Below, one piece after another: positions 11,619-20,674 of a stretch of DNA of 41,757 nt. Origin of the DNA: Ectobacillus ponti (GTDB taxonomy: Bacteria > Bacillota > Bacilli > Bacillales > Bacillaceae_G); contig NZ_JANCLT010000021.1 of NCBI RefSeq assembly GCF_024294785.1, forward strand, positions 1-41,757, read 5' to 3'. Position numbers and translations under genes: made by a program. The notes beneath the pieces are model-generated. The model saw nothing but the letters and a program-made list of their open reading frames with translations, had not been told where the DNA came from and searched no databases. The first letter of the stretch is position 1. Each line of letters begins with the position of its first letter.

Positions 11619-11659
11619 GGTGGACTTAAGGGGAGAATTCCTTAAGTCCACCTTTTTTT
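11619..11659 (+). terminator. jag terminator
   Basis: A perfect 13-bp stem, GGTGGACTTAAGG with CCTTAAGTCCACC (11619-11631 and 11640-11652), is followed by seven T's. It ends the rpmH-rnpA-yidC-jag transcript. Confidence 0.95.
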
Positions 11660-11687
11660 ATGTCTTTTTCTAATGTGGGATTCCGGC

Positions 11688-11778
11688 TGTGAATAAGTGA
11701 AAAGGAACGATTGAGTTATCCACAGTGAATAAGTTTATGGTGTTTATACTGGGGATATAATAAAATAAGTTATCCACC
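11688..11778. promoter_or_regulatory. DnaA-box group and -10 element upstream of mnmE
   Basis: This noncoding gap contains TGTGAATAA (11688-11696), the perfect TTATCCACA (11716-11724) and TTATCCACC (11770-11778). A TATAAT (11756-11761) stands between the last two, but its -35 is poor (GTTTAT, 11733-11738, spacer 17). The group is outside the two conventional oriC halves. A role in DnaA-dependent control of mnmE or in titrating DnaA is inferred. Confidence 0.65.
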
Positions 11779-11877
11779 TTTTTCAGGCTGGGCGGTTGTG
11801 GTATGCTAATAGTTTAGTGAAGCAAACAAATTCATTTATATGTTGATATAGAATCAAACCAAGTGAGGTGAACCGGA

Positions 11878-13254
11878 GTGGAATTTGATACAATTGCCGC
11901 CATTTCAACGGCAATGGGTGAAGGTGCCATTGCAATTGTGCGTGTCAGCGGCGATGAAGCGGTTGAAAAGGTGAGCCGGATTTTTCGCGGGAAGGATCTG
12001 ACCCAGGTTCCGACTCATACCATTCATTATGGTCATATTATTGAGCCTGATACAGGCCGTGTCATAGAGGAAGTCATGGTGTCCATTCTGCGGGCACCGC
12101 GTACTTTCACGCGCGAGGATGTAGTCGAAATTAATTGCCACGGCGGACTGGTGTCTGTGAATAAGGTGCTGCAGCTGGTGGTATCACAGGGTGTGCGGTT
12201 GGCGGAGCCGGGGGAATTCACAAAGCGGGCGTTCTTGAACGGCCGGATTGACCTGTCACAGGCTGAGGCTGTTATGGATCTGATTCGCGCCAAAACAGAC
12301 CGGGCCATGAATGTGGCGATCAACCAGATGGAAGGACGCTTGTCCAGACTGATCCAGCGTCTTCGCCAGGAGCTGCTGGAGACCTTGGCGCATGTTGAGG
12401 TGAACATCGACTATCCGGAGTATGATGATGTAGAGGAAATGACACACAGCGTTTTAATTGAAAAGGCCGTGCATGTGCGGGATGAAATCAAGAAGCTGCT
12501 GGAAACCTCCAAGCAGGGGAAAATTCTGCGGGAGGGGATTGCCACTGTTATCGTGGGAAGACCAAATGTCGGTAAGTCCTCCCTGCTGAACAGTCTCGTG
12601 CAGGAGAAGAAAGCAATTGTTACTGATATTGCCGGCACAACAAGGGATGTCATTGAAGAGTATGTGAACGTCCGGGGTGTGCCGCTCCGCCTCATTGATA
12701 CAGCCGGTATCCGTGAAACCGCGGATGTGGTTGAGAAGATTGGGGTAGAGCGCTCCAGAGAGATGATGCAAAAGGCAGATTTGATTCTGCTTGTATTAAA
12801 CTATAACGAGCCGCTGACAGAAGAGGATGAAGCGCTGTTTGCAGCGGTGTCCGGACGGGATATGATTGTTATCGTCAATAAGACGGATCTCCCGGAGCAA
12901 ATTCAGATGGAACGCGTCCGGGAGTTGGCCGGCAATGCGAAAATCATCACGACCTCTCTGATTGAAGATGAGGGAATTGATGAGCTGGAACGGGCGATTG
13001 CGGATCTTTTCTTTGAAGGATCCATCGAGGCGAGTGACCTGACATATGTGTCCAATGCCCGTCATATCGGTCTGCTTGCGCAGGCTGATATGACCATCAG
13101 CGATGCGATAGATGCCATTTATAGCGGTGTTCCAATCGATATGGTACAGATTGATTTAACAAGAACATGGGAAATTCTCGGCGAGATTACAGGGGATACA
13201 GTGCATGAAAGCTTGATTGATCAGCTGTTCTCCCAATTTTGCCTTGGGAAGTAA
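11878..13254 (+). CDS. mnmE: tRNA modification GTPase MnmE
   Basis: MnmE works with MnmG to place the carboxymethylaminomethyl group on U34 of tRNAs that read split codon boxes, using a methylene-tetrahydrofolate carbon. The 458 residues comprise the N-terminal folate-binding domain (1-118), helical parts, and an inserted GTPase domain with G1 GRPNVGKSS (227-235), G2 GTTRD (253-257), G3 DTAG and G4 NKTD. The C-terminal catalytic Cys is in CLGK (455-458). GTG at 11878 stands 6 bases after AGTGAGGTGA. mnmG begins 15 bases downstream. Confidence 0.97.
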   Translation: MEFDTIAAISTAMGEGAIAIVRVSGDEAVEKVSRIFRGKDLTQVPTHTIHYGHIIEPDTGRVIEEVMVSILRAPRTFTREDVVEINCHGGLVSVNKVLQLVVSQGVRLAEPGEFTKRAFLNGRIDLSQAEAVMDLIRAKTDRAMNVAINQMEGRLSRLIQRLRQELLETLAHVEVNIDYPEYDDVEEMTHSVLIEKAVHVRDEIKKLLETSKQGKILREGIATVIVGRPNVGKSSLLNSLVQEKKAIVTDIAGTTRDVIEEYVNVRGVPLRLIDTAGIRETADVVEKIGVERSREMMQKADLILLVLNYNEPLTEEDEALFAAVSGRDMIVIVNKTDLPEQIQMERVRELAGNAKIITTSLIEDEGIDELERAIADLFFEGSIEASDLTYVSNARHIGLLAQADMTISDAIDAIYSGVPIDMVQIDLTRTWEILGEITGDTVHESLIDQLFSQFCLGK

Positions 13255-13269
13255 GAAGGAGGAGCCAAA

Positions 13270-15159
13270 ATGGGATTCAATGCCGGTTCTTATGATGTCA
13301 TTGTAATTGGTGCCGGCCACGCAGGCTGCGAAGCCGGGCTGGCGGCTGCCCGTATGGGCGCGAACACATTAATGCTGACCATTAACCTGGATATGGTGGC
13401 TTTCATGCCATGCAATCCATCTGTCGGCGGCCCTGCCAAGGGGATTGTTGTGCGGGAAATCGATGCCCTGGGCGGCGAAATGGGACGCAATATTGATAAA
13501 ACACATATTCAAATGCGGATGCTGAATACGGGGAAGGGTCCCGCTGTCCGGGCCTTGCGCGCGCAGGCGGACAAGTTCGCCTATCAGCATGAAATGAAGA
13601 AAACCATTGAGGACACCCCGAACCTGACCCTCCGTCAGGGCATGGTGGAGCGCCTCATCGTGGAAGACGGGGAGTGCAAGGGAGTCATCACCCAGACAGG
13701 CGCCCAGTACGAAGCGAAGACCGTGGTCATCACAACGGGCACCTTCCTGCGCGGTGAAATTATTATCGGTGACTTGAAGTATTCCAGCGGACCGAACAAT
13801 CAGCAGCCTGCTGTCAAGCTGTCCGAGCATTTGGAGGAGTTGGGCTTGGACCTGGTGCGCTTCAAGACCGGCACACCGCCCCGTGTCCACAGCGACAGCA
13901 TTGACTACAGCAAGACAGAGATTCAGCCAGGAGATGAGAAGCCGCATGCCTTCTCCTTTGAAACAACAAAATTCATTCTGGACCAGATTCCATGCTGGCT
14001 GACCTATACAAGCGAAAAGACACATCAAATTATCGATGAGAACCTGCACCGCTCTGCCATGTATTCCGGCATGATCAAAGGAACCGGGCCGCGTTACTGC
14101 CCATCCATCGAGGATAAGGTAGTCCGCTTCCATGATAAGCCGAGACATCAGATTTTCCTGGAGCCGGAGGGCCGCAATACACAGGAGGTGTATGTGCAGG
14201 GACTGTCCACAAGTCTGCCTGAGGATGTGCAGGAGCTGATTCTGCGGAGCATCCCGGGTCTTGAGAATGTAAGAATGATGCGTACCGGCTACGCTATTGA
14301 ATATGATGCAATCGTGCCAACGCAGCTTTGGCCGACACTGGAAACGAAGAAAATCCAGAACCTGTATACAGCAGGACAAATCAACGGAACCTCAGGCTAT
14401 GAGGAGGCAGCCGGCCAAGGCATCATGGCGGGCATCAATGCCGCCTGCCGTGCCCTCGGGAAGCAGGAGGTTGTCCTGGACCGTTCCCAGGCTTATATCG
14501 GGGTCCTTATTGATGACCTGGTGACCAAGGGGACGAATGAGCCTTACCGTCTGCTGACGTCCCGGGCTGAATACCGTCTTCTGCTTCGCCATGACAACGC
14601 CGATCTGCGTCTGACTGACCTCGGTTATGAAATCGGGATGATTCCGGAGGAGCGTTATGTACGCTTCGCAAAGAAGAAGGAGCAGATTGAAGCGGAGAAG
14701 AAACGGCTGTTCCAAATCATTATTAAGCCCCATGCAGAGGTGCAGGAGCTCATTCGCAATGCCGGCGGCAGCGAGCTGAAGGACGGCATCCGGGCAAGCG
14801 ATTTGCTGAAGAGACCGGAAATGACTTATGAGCATATTAGAATTCTTGCACCGAATGAGGAAGCCATTTCCGAGGAAATTGCGGAGCAGGTTGAAATTCA
14901 GATCAAGTACGAGGGCTACATTGAGAAGTCCCTGCAGCAGGTAGAGCGGATGAAGAAAATGGAGAGCAAGCGCATCCCTGCAGATATTGATTATGATGCG
15001 ATCCACGGCCTGGCAACAGAAGCGCGTCAGAAGCTGAAAAGTGTGCGGCCGCTTTCGGTAGGGCAGGCGTCCCGTATTTCAGGAGTCAATCCGGCCGATG
15101 TTTCCATCTTACTTGTGTATTTAGAACAAGGAAAAATCGCAAGAGTATCGAACCAATAA
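13270..15159 (+). CDS. mnmG: tRNA U34 modification enzyme MnmG (GidA)
   Basis: MnmG is the FAD-containing partner of MnmE. The 629-residue protein has the Rossmann FAD motif [10 protein letters not shown] (14-23). The family signature segments [15 protein letters not shown] and [17 protein letters not shown] are present. A C-terminal helical domain binds MnmE and tRNA. Start ATG at 13270 after AAGGAGGAG. It sits between mnmE and rsmG in one operon. Length and motifs are complete. Confidence 0.97.
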   Translation: MGFNAGSYDVIVIGAGHAGCEAGLAAARMGANTLMLTINLDMVAFMPCNPSVGGPAKGIVVREIDALGGEMGRNIDKTHIQMRMLNTGKGPAVRALRAQADKFAYQHEMKKTIEDTPNLTLRQGMVERLIVEDGECKGVITQTGAQYEAKTVVITTGTFLRGEIIIGDLKYSSGPNNQQPAVKLSEHLEELGLDLVRFKTGTPPRVHSDSIDYSKTEIQPGDEKPHAFSFETTKFILDQIPCWLTYTSEKTHQIIDENLHRSAMYSGMIKGTGPRYCPSIEDKVVRFHDKPRHQIFLEPEGRNTQEVYVQGLSTSLPEDVQELILRSIPGLENVRMMRTGYAIEYDAIVPTQLWPTLETKKIQNLYTAGQINGTSGYEEAAGQGIMAGINAACRALGKQEVVLDRSQAYIGVLIDDLVTKGTNEPYRLLTSRAEYRLLLRHDNADLRLTDLGYEIGMIPEERYVRFAKKKEQIEAEKKRLFQIIIKPHAEVQELIRNAGGSELKDGIRASDLLKRPEMTYEHIRILAPNEEAISEEIAEQVEIQIKYEGYIEKSLQQVERMKKMESKRIPADIDYDAIHGLATEARQKLKSVRPLSVGQASRISGVNPADVSILLVYLEQGKIARVSNQ

Positions 15160-15177
15160 TGTTAGGAGATATTCTCT

Positions 15178-15900
15178 ATGAATGTGCAACAATTTCAGAA
15201 TATGCTGGAGGAGAAGGGGATCGTCCTCTCTCCTCACCAGCTGCAGCAATTTGAGCGCTATTATGAACTGCTGGTGGAATGGAATGAAAAAATGAACCTC
15301 ACTGCCATTACGGAGAAGGAAGAGGTATATTTAAAGCATTTCTTTGATTCTATCACAGCCGCCTTTTATCATGATTTTTCACAGCCTCTCACCCTGTGTG
15401 ATGTAGGGGCAGGGGCAGGATTCCCGAGTATTCCGATCAAGATTTGCTTCCCGGATTTGAAGGTGACAATTGTAGATTCCCTGCAAAAGCGGATTACATT
15501 TTTGAATCATCTCGCTGCCGAGCTTGGCCTGGAGAACGTTGCATTTTATCATGACCGGGCTGAAACCTTCGGCAGAAAAGAAGGCATCCGTGAATCCTTT
15601 GATATTGTAACTGCAAGAGCTGTAGCCCGCTTGTCCGTGTTAAGCGAGCTTTGCTTGCCTCTTGTCAAATCAGGAGGATATTTCATTGCGATGAAGGGTG
15701 CTGCTGCACAGGAAGAGCTGCAGGCAGGCATTCATGCGGTGAAGGTGCTGGGCGGAGAGCTTATCGAGACTGCTACCTTCAAGCTGCCGTTTGAAGAAAG
15801 TGAGCGCAATATCCTGCGTATTGAAAAGCGCAGAAAAACACCGAAGAAATATCCGCGCAAGCCAGGCATGCCAGGCAAGATGCCAATCGAACAATTATAA
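15178..15900 (+). CDS. rsmG: 16S rRNA (guanine527-N7)-methyltransferase RsmG
   Basis: RsmG methylates N7 of G527 in 16S rRNA. The 240-residue protein has the SAM-binding glycine loop [13 protein letters not shown] (75-87) and the family N-terminus with [10 protein letters not shown]. The segment [18 protein letters not shown] is also typical. Start ATG at 15178 with TTAGGAGAT upstream. It lies 18 bases after mnmG. Loss of this enzyme gives low-level streptomycin resistance in other bacteria; here it looks intact. Confidence 0.96.
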   Translation: MNVQQFQNMLEEKGIVLSPHQLQQFERYYELLVEWNEKMNLTAITEKEEVYLKHFFDSITAAFYHDFSQPLTLCDVGAGAGFPSIPIKICFPDLKVTIVDSLQKRITFLNHLAAELGLENVAFYHDRAETFGRKEGIRESFDIVTARAVARLSVLSELCLPLVKSGGYFIAMKGAAAQEELQAGIHAVKVLGGELIETATFKLPFEESERNILRIEKRRKTPKKYPRKPGMPGKMPIEQL

Positions 15901-15910
15901 AAATAAAAGA

Positions 15911-15926
15911 TGTTTCACGTGAAACA
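15911..15926. other. parS: parS site (perfect)
   Basis: TGTTTCACGTGAAACA is a perfect 16-bp palindrome identical to the Bacillus parS consensus bound by Spo0J/ParB. It lies 10 bases behind the rsmG stop, in the gap before noc. Confidence 0.97.
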
Positions 15927-15964
15927 TTCTATAGATTCAATAGGGGCAGGGGTGGTGGAAACCG

Positions 15965-16828
15965 ATGAAAGGTACATTGAAAACTCTGTTTGGATTAGTG
16001 AGTGAGAAGGAAGTGGACAGCCATACAGCTGATGAGTTCCGGGAAGAAGTAAAGCAAATCCCTATTGCCAGCATTATTCCGAATCGTTATCAGCCGCGCA
16101 CCGTATTTAATGAGGATAAGATTGATGAGCTTGCTTTGACGATTCGTACACATGGAGTCATCCAGCCAATCGCGGTTCGGGCTTATGAAGAGGGGAAGTA
16201 CGAAATTATTGCAGGAGAAAGACGCTTTCGTGCAGTCAGTAAGCTTGGGTGGGACACGATCCCTGCCCTCGTGAAAAATATGACAGATGCAGAAACGGCT
16301 TCCGTTGCTTTAATTGAGAATCTGCAGCGGGAAGAATTAACTGCCATCGAGGAAGCCATTGCTTATCAAAAGCTGTTAGATCTACATAATCTAACGCAGG
16401 AAGCATTGGCACAGCGCCTTGGTAAAGGGCAATCCACTGTGGCCAATAAGCTTCGTCTGCTGAAGCTTCCGACTGAAGTCAGGCAAGCTCTTTTGGACCG
16501 GCAGGTAACAGAGCGCCATGCAAGAGCGCTGATTCCATTGAAGGAGCCGGCTATGCAGATTGAGGTTCTGCAGCAGGCTATTGAACTGCAATTGAATGTG
16601 AAGCAGACGGAAGAGCTGGTGGAGAGAATGCTGAACCAAAACCAGCCTGTGCCAAAGCAAAAGCCAAAACCAAGACGAAAGGCTGTCAGCAAGGATATGC
16701 GTATTGCGATGAATACAATCCGCCAATCCCTGCAGATGGTTGCCGACAGTGGGTTGCATGTAGCTTCTGAAGAAGAAGAATTTGATGAATACTATCAAAT
16801 TACAATTAAAATCCCCAAGAAAAAATAA
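15965..16828 (+). CDS. noc: Nucleoid occlusion protein Noc
   Basis: Noc is a ParB-family CTP-binding protein that prevents FtsZ-ring assembly over the nucleoid. The 287 residues contain an N-terminal amphipathic stretch ([12 protein letters not shown]) that fits the membrane-binding helix known in Noc. A ParB N-domain with GERRFRAV (CTP site) follows. The helix-turn-helix is in [26 protein letters not shown]. The C-terminal dimer domain ends IKIPKKK. The basic linker [20 protein letters not shown] matches Noc rather than Spo0J. I found no copy of the Noc site ATTTCCCGGGAAAT in this window. Confidence 0.94.
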   Translation: MKGTLKTLFGLVSEKEVDSHTADEFREEVKQIPIASIIPNRYQPRTVFNEDKIDELALTIRTHGVIQPIAVRAYEEGKYEIIAGERRFRAVSKLGWDTIPALVKNMTDAETASVALIENLQREELTAIEEAIAYQKLLDLHNLTQEALAQRLGKGQSTVANKLRLLKLPTEVRQALLDRQVTERHARALIPLKEPAMQIEVLQQAIELQLNVKQTEELVERMLNQNQPVPKQKPKPRRKAVSKDMRIAMNTIRQSLQMVADSGLHVASEEEEFDEYYQITIKIPKKK

Positions 16829-16838
16829 CAAAATAAAA

Positions 16839-16881
16839 GGACTGCTTAGAGAAGTACGGACTCCTCTGGCGGTCTTTTTTT
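16839..16881 (+). terminator. noc terminator
   Basis: A branched hairpin with outer arms GACTGC and GCGGTC and an inner AGAG/CTCT pairing is followed by seven T's. It starts 11 bases after the noc stop. Confidence 0.8.
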
Positions 16882-16964
16882 ATTTATGGATAAAATTTCT
16901 TACCTATAAGGCAGGATAATAGGAAGAAATTTTGAAGTTTTAATACGGAGATAAAAATATTTCA

Positions 16965-16973
16965 TGTTACAAT
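16965..16973 (+). promoter_or_regulatory. Possible extended -10 promoter of soj-spo0J
   Basis: TG-T-TACAAT (16965-16973) has the extended -10 form. No good -35 is seen at the right distance, which extended -10 promoters tolerate. It lies 58 bases before soj. Confidence 0.45.
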
Positions 16974-17030
16974 GAGGATATATTGGGAGATATATTTTCA
17001 CCGTATAAGAAAGTAAAGGCAGGTGACAAC

Positions 17031-17792
17031 ATGGGGAAAATCATTTCAATCGCAAACCAAAAAGGCGGTGTCGGCAAAACAACTACATCCGTAAATCTCG
17101 GAGCCGGCTTAGCCTACCTCGGAAAAAAGGTCCTCTTAATTGATATTGATGCACAAGGAAATGCCACTACAGGAGTCGGAGTAGAAAAGTCAGACCTGGA
17201 TGAGTGTGTATATAATGTGCTGGTGGAAGATGCGGATGTCAGGGGAATTGTAAAGCCAACTGCAGTAGAGAATCTGTATGTGCTGCCGGCCACAATTCAA
17301 CTGGCGGGTGCTGAAATCGAACTGGTGCCTACTATTTCGCGTGAAGTCAGACTCAAGCGGGCTCTACAGCCAATTAAAGCTGACTATGATTACATTATTA
17401 TTGATTGTCCGCCATCACTTGGGTTGCTGACGCTCAATGCACTGACAGCTTCGGACTCCGTCATTATACCAGTACAATGTGAATATTACGCACTGGAGGG
17501 GCTCAGTCAGCTTCTGAATACCGTACGTCTTGTACAAAAGCATTTGAATAAGGACCTTGCTATTCAAGGGGTGCTTCTGACGATGCTGGATGCCCGAACA
17601 AATCTTGGGCTGCAGGTTATTGACGAAGTGAAAAAGTATTTTAGAGATAAGGTATACCGGTCTGTCATTCCGCGGAATGTCCGTTTGAGCGAAGCACCGA
17701 GCCATGGGAAGCCGATTATTCTGTATGATCCCAAGTCAAGAGGGGCAGAAGTGTACTTAGATTTGGCAAAGGAAGTGATTGCAGGTGGCTAA
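17031..17792 (+). CDS. soj: Chromosome-partitioning ATPase Soj (ParA)
   Basis: Soj is a deviant-Walker ParA ATPase. The dimer binds DNA nonspecifically and acts with Spo0J in origin segregation; in B. subtilis it also controls DnaA. The 253 residues have the deviant Walker A KGGVGKTT (11-18), the IDIDAQGNATTG segment and the Walker B-like DYIIIDCPPSLG. The ATG at 17031 follows AGGTGA. An in-frame start 48 bases upstream is rejected because it adds residues no family member has and lacks a ribosome site. It overlaps spo0J by 8 bases. Confidence 0.96.
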   Translation: MGKIISIANQKGGVGKTTTSVNLGAGLAYLGKKVLLIDIDAQGNATTGVGVEKSDLDECVYNVLVEDADVRGIVKPTAVENLYVLPATIQLAGAEIELVPTISREVRLKRALQPIKADYDYIIIDCPPSLGLLTLNALTASDSVIIPVQCEYYALEGLSQLLNTVRLVQKHLNKDLAIQGVLLTMLDARTNLGLQVIDEVKKYFRDKVYRSVIPRNVRLSEAPSHGKPIILYDPKSRGAEVYLDLAKEVIAGG

Positions 17793-18633
17793 AGGCCTTG
17801 GAAAAGGAATTCAAGCTTTTTTTCCTGACCTGGATGCTCGAGAAGAGGAAACAATCAAGGATTTGAAGATCAGCCAAATTCGCCCCAATCCCTATCAGCC
17901 GAGAAAGCATTTTCACAAGGAAGCCATTCAAGAACTCAAGCTGTCCATTCAGGAGCATGGCATCCTGCAGCCTATTATTGTCCGCAAAAGCATTAAGGGC
18001 TATGAAATCGTGGCTGGCGAACGAAGGTTTCGAGCGGCGAAGGAAGCGAAGCTGGATGTGATTCCGGCAATTGTCCGGGAGCTGAACGACCAGCAGATGA
18101 TGGAGCTGGCCCTATTGGAGAATTTGCAGCGCGAGGATTTGACGCCAATCGAAGAAGCGGCAGCTTATCAGATGCTGATGGATGCGCTCAAGGTGACACA
18201 GGAGCAGCTGGCTAAGCGTCTTGGCAAGAGCCGGCCGCATATCACCAACTATATCCGCCTGTTATCCTTGCCGGCCTTTGTGCAAGAGCTTGTTTCCAAC
18301 GGGGTCCTTTCTATGGGACACGGCCGTACGCTCCTCTCCCTTAAGGATAAAGAGAAGCTAAAGCCGGTTGTAGAAAAAATTCAGAAGGAAGAGCTGAATG
18401 TCAGACAGCTGGAGCAGCTGATTCAGCAGCTGAATGAGGAAGTTCCACGTGAAACAAAGCCTCCTCAAAAAGAAAAAAGCATCTTTTTCAAGGCGCAGGA
18501 GGATGTGCTGCAGGAGCGGTTTGGGACATCTGTCCGCATCAAGGAAGGCAGCAAAAAGGGAAAGATTGAAATTGAGTTCTTCAACAAGGATGATCTTCAG
18601 CGTATTCTCGATCTTCTCTCAGGTGAAGCATGA
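17785..18633 (+). CDS. spo0J: Chromosome-partitioning protein Spo0J (ParB)
   Basis: Spo0J binds parS, loads as a CTP-dependent clamp, recruits condensin and regulates Soj. The 282-residue protein has the Soj-stimulating N-terminus AKGLGKGIQAFF. The CTP-binding box GERRFRAA comes next. The HTH is TQEQLAKRLGKSRPHITNYIRLL and a C-terminal dimer domain follows (about 220-282). GTG at 17785 gives the typical MAKGLGKG start; a TTG six bases earlier is less likely. Its own coding sequence carries a parS copy with two mismatches. It overlaps soj. Confidence 0.96.
   Translation: MAKGLGKGIQAFFPDLDAREEETIKDLKISQIRPNPYQPRKHFHKEAIQELKLSIQEHGILQPIIVRKSIKGYEIVAGERRFRAAKEAKLDVIPAIVRELNDQQMMELALLENLQREDLTPIEEAAAYQMLMDALKVTQEQLAKRLGKSRPHITNYIRLLSLPAFVQELVSNGVLSMGHGRTLLSLKDKEKLKPVVEKIQKEELNVRQLEQLIQQLNEEVPRETKPPQKEKSIFFKAQEDVLQERFGTSVRIKEGSKKGKIEIEFFNKDDLQRILDLLSGEA
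18441..18456. other. parS: parS site inside spo0J (two mismatches)
   Basis: AGTTCCACGTGAAACA differs from the parS consensus at positions 1 and 5. A parS copy within spo0J is also present in B. subtilis, which supports it as a real site. Confidence 0.85.
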
Positions 18634-18668
18634 AAAATAAACCATCTCTAGAGATGGTTTATTTTTTT
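18633..18668. terminator. Bidirectional terminator between spo0J and yyaC
   Basis: AAAAATAAACCATCTC (18633-18648) and GAGATGGTTTATTTTT (18651-18666) are a perfect 16-bp inverted repeat with a 2-base centre, and U-tracts form in either direction. It starts on the last base of the spo0J stop codon and contains the last codons and stop of yyaC. Confidence 0.93.
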
Positions 18669-19256
18669 CAAAACGGAAAGCTTATGGTCAGTTGCCAAAA
18701 TTCCTGTGGAAATCATTTGCGCCATTTTCATAACCAGGTTCAAGCGTGTGTTTTGTAAAACAAAGAATTCCATGAAACCATGAACATTGACAATGCCGTG
18801 AATATGCATATTTCCCACTGCAGGAAGCTGTTTATTCATGGCAGCACCCGGCTTGCTTGGGCCTTTTCCCACTGAAACCGATCCCACGCTTTGTGTCTTT
18901 CCGAGGCACGCGTCCACAGCAATGACGAAGGGGTTGAAATGCTTCTGCTTCACGGCTGTGAGGGTCTGCTCCAGATTTAAAGCATGAACAGGCTCATCCA
19001 ATGTTCCATACAAATGAAAGTTGCGAAGTCCCTGCTCCTCCAGCTTGGAGCCGACAAGGGGCCCAAGAGAATCACCTGTGGAGCGGTCCGTACCAATACA
19101 AATTAAAACAAGCTCCCGGCTTGCACTTTCCGGTAAGTGAGAATCCAATAAATAACTTAAGCGGTCGCTTGCTTCATCCTCATGATGAAACACATAATGC
19201 GGCTCTTTGTTGAACAATGGATACTTCAAACGAAAAGATCCTAAGTTCACATTCAT
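18648..19256 (-). CDS. yyaC: Spore protease-like protein YyaC
   Basis: This 202-residue protein belongs to the YyaC family, related to the germination protease Gpr. Motifs seen are LICIGTDRSTGDSLGPLVGSKL, VIAVDACLGKTQSVGSV and GNMHIHGIVNVHGFMEFFVLQNTRL. The family occurs only in spore formers and is expressed during sporulation; its exact substrate is not established. ATG at 19256 with GGGTGG upstream. It is the only gene in the right arm before base 39000 that runs against the replication fork. A forespore-type promoter candidate lies upstream. Confidence 0.9.
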   Translation of the reverse strand: MNVNLGSFRLKYPLFNKEPHYVFHHEDEASDRLSYLLDSHLPESASRELVLICIGTDRSTGDSLGPLVGSKLEEQGLRNFHLYGTLDEPVHALNLEQTLTAVKQKHFNPFVIAVDACLGKTQSVGSVSVGKGPSKPGAAMNKQLPAVGNMHIHGIVNVHGFMEFFVLQNTRLNLVMKMAQMISTGILATDHKLSVLKKINHL

Positions 19257-19279
19257 CCACCCTTTAATGTAATACTATC

Positions 19280-19308
19280 AGTATACAAAAAATTCCCAAA
19301 ATTTATAC
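19280..19308 (-). promoter_or_regulatory. Candidate forespore (sigma-F/G-type) promoter of yyaC
   Basis: On the minus strand GTATA (19304-19308) is followed after 17 bases by GTATACT (19280-19286). This resembles the sigma-F/sigma-G pattern, with a GNATA-type -35 and a CATACTA-like -10. No sigma-A promoter is evident. The assignment rests on the pattern and on the sporulation role of the gene. Confidence 0.4.
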
Positions 19309-19373
19309 ATGCCCTTGTCATGAAAAAATAAAGAAATCGTAACCACATTTTCTTCGGAGCATTTTTTGTGATT

Positions 19374-19382
19374 TGCTACAAT
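19374..19382 (+). promoter_or_regulatory. Extended -10 promoter candidate of the mscS gene
   Basis: TG-C-TACAAT fits an extended -10. No -35 is visible at the right spacing. It lies 38 bases before the start codon. Confidence 0.45.
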
Positions 19383-19419
19383 ATAAGGATGAACATCAAA
19401 GCTTGAGAGGCGGGACAGT

Positions 19420-20301
19420 ATGAATTGGTTTGGCGATGCGTATGACAAATTTACGAAGTACCTATTGAATGAGGAGATCTGGCAGAATATAGGAATGGGC
19501 ATCTTGAAGATAATCTTCATTTTGGCAGCAGCAAGTGTTGTCATCCGGGTGGGAAGAGTTATTGTTCAGAATGCTTTCCGTGTCCGTACACGGGCACCCA
19601 TTCAATTATCGGAGCGGCGAATTGCTACTATTTCTAAGTTATTGGAAAACATACTTACATATGTGGTGTTTTTCATTGTAATTGTCATGATTCTGGGCGT
19701 TCTTGGGATTGACACAAAGGGCCTGATTGCTGGGGCCGGGGTAATCGGCCTTGCGGTTGGTTTTGGAGCACAAAACCTGGTCCGTGATGTCATCACCGGA
19801 TTTTTCATTTTGCTGGAGGATCAATTCTCGGTTGGTGATTATGTTCGGATTGGCCATTTCGAAGGAACTGTAGAGGAAATTGGATTGCGGACGACAAAAA
19901 TTAAGAGCTGGACAGGGGAAGTCCATATTGTGCCGAATGGAATTATCAAGGAAGTCACGAATTTTTCCATAAGTAACAGTGTAGCGTTTGTGGATGTCAA
20001 CATTTCCTACGAGAGTGATATCCAAGAGGCAGAGCGCATTATTGAACAGCTTCTGGATGAAATGCCGGCAAAGTATGAGTCTTTAATCGAACGGCCCCAG
20101 TTGTTGGGTGTGCAGCAGCTTGGCGCTTCAGAGGTGACACTCCGAGTTACGGCAGAAGTGCAGCCGATGCAGCATTTTGCCATGGCAAGGGTGATGCGCA
20201 AGGAAATTAAGCTGCGGCTGGATGAGCATGGAATTGAGGTTCCTTATCCAAGAATGGTTTTATATAATCGTCAAGGGCAGGAAAAAGAGAAGGTACATTG
20301 A
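19420..20301 (+). CDS. MscS-family small-conductance mechanosensitive channel
   Basis: MscS-type channels release small solutes under hypo-osmotic shock. The 293-residue protein has three predicted membrane segments (about 25-45, 72-94 and 98-128). The third has the glycine/alanine-rich pore helix LIAGAGVIGLAVGFGAQNLVRDVITGFFILLEDQF. A beta domain (GDYVRIGHFEGTVEEIGLRTT and the WTGEVHIVPNG strand) and an alpha/beta C-terminal domain follow. ATG at 19420 with GAGGCGGG upstream. It sits between yyaC and the DUF951 gene, which begins 14 bases after its stop. Confidence 0.93.
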   Translation: MNWFGDAYDKFTKYLLNEEIWQNIGMGILKIIFILAAASVVIRVGRVIVQNAFRVRTRAPIQLSERRIATISKLLENILTYVVFFIVIVMILGVLGIDTKGLIAGAGVIGLAVGFGAQNLVRDVITGFFILLEDQFSVGDYVRIGHFEGTVEEIGLRTTKIKSWTGEVHIVPNGIIKEVTNFSISNSVAFVDVNISYESDIQEAERIIEQLLDEMPAKYESLIERPQLLGVQQLGASEVTLRVTAEVQPMQHFAMARVMRKEIKLRLDEHGIEVPYPRMVLYNRQGQEKEKVH

Positions 20302-20315
20302 GGGGAGAGAGATGT

Positions 20316-20522
20316 ATGTCAGCAGATAAGCAGTATGACTTGAATGACGTGGTTGAAATGAAGAAGCCGCATCCGTGCGGAGCAAACCGCTGGAAGATCA
20401 TTCGGATGGGCATGGATATCCGGGTGAAGTGCGAAGGCTGTGCCCATTCCGTGCTCATCCCGCGGCGTGAGTTTGACAGGAAGGTCAGAAAAATTTTGGT
20501 GAAGCATGAGCAGCAGGATTAA
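20316..20522 (+). CDS. DUF951 family protein
   Basis: The 68-residue protein has the DUF951 pattern: DLNDVVEMKKPHPCGANRW, then RMGMDIRVKCEGC and VLIPRREFDRKVRKI. Two CxxC-like points (PCG and CEGC) suggest a zinc site or nucleic-acid binding, but the function is unknown. It is normally found between an MscS gene and ychF in Bacilli, as here. The ATG at 20316 is preferred to a TTG 18 bases upstream that overlaps the mscS stop. A GGGGAGAG element precedes it. Confidence 0.85.
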   Translation: MSADKQYDLNDVVEMKKPHPCGANRWKIIRMGMDIRVKCEGCAHSVLIPRREFDRKVRKILVKHEQQD

Positions 20523-20540
20523 CGGGCAGCCTTGGCTGGC

Positions 20541-20569
20541 TTGTCATTTCCTGCTGTACTCTCTATAAT
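20541..20569 (+). promoter_or_regulatory. ychF leader promoter
   Basis: TTGTCA (20541-20546), a 17-base spacer and TATAAT (20564-20569) form a good sigma-A promoter. The expected start, near 20576, puts a terminator hairpin inside the leader, before ychF. Confidence 0.75.
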
Positions 20570-20596
20570 GAAAAAAGGTTTGATTCTAAGAAGAAT

Positions 20597-20655
20597 GGTG
20601 CCGGCCTGCTTGCTCTTGTACGTGAGGAGAGCAGGATGGGGCCGGTGCCTTTTTA
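20597..20655 (+). terminator. Terminator-like hairpin in the ychF leader
   Basis: GGTGCCGGCC (20597-20606) and GGCCGGTGCC (20640-20649) make a perfect 10-bp GC-rich stem. An inner TGCTCT/AGAGCA pairing lies within the loop, and six T's follow. It lies between a promoter (20541-20569) and the ychF ribosome site (about 20662), so it can act as a leader attenuator or make a short RNA of about 80 nt. Confidence 0.85.
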
Positions 20656-20674
20656 ATTTACAGGAGTGAAAAAA

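Noticed and set aside
13369-14379. A 336-codon open frame antisense to mnmG
   Set aside because: Same reason: it mirrors the codon pattern of mnmG and has no domain-like sequence.
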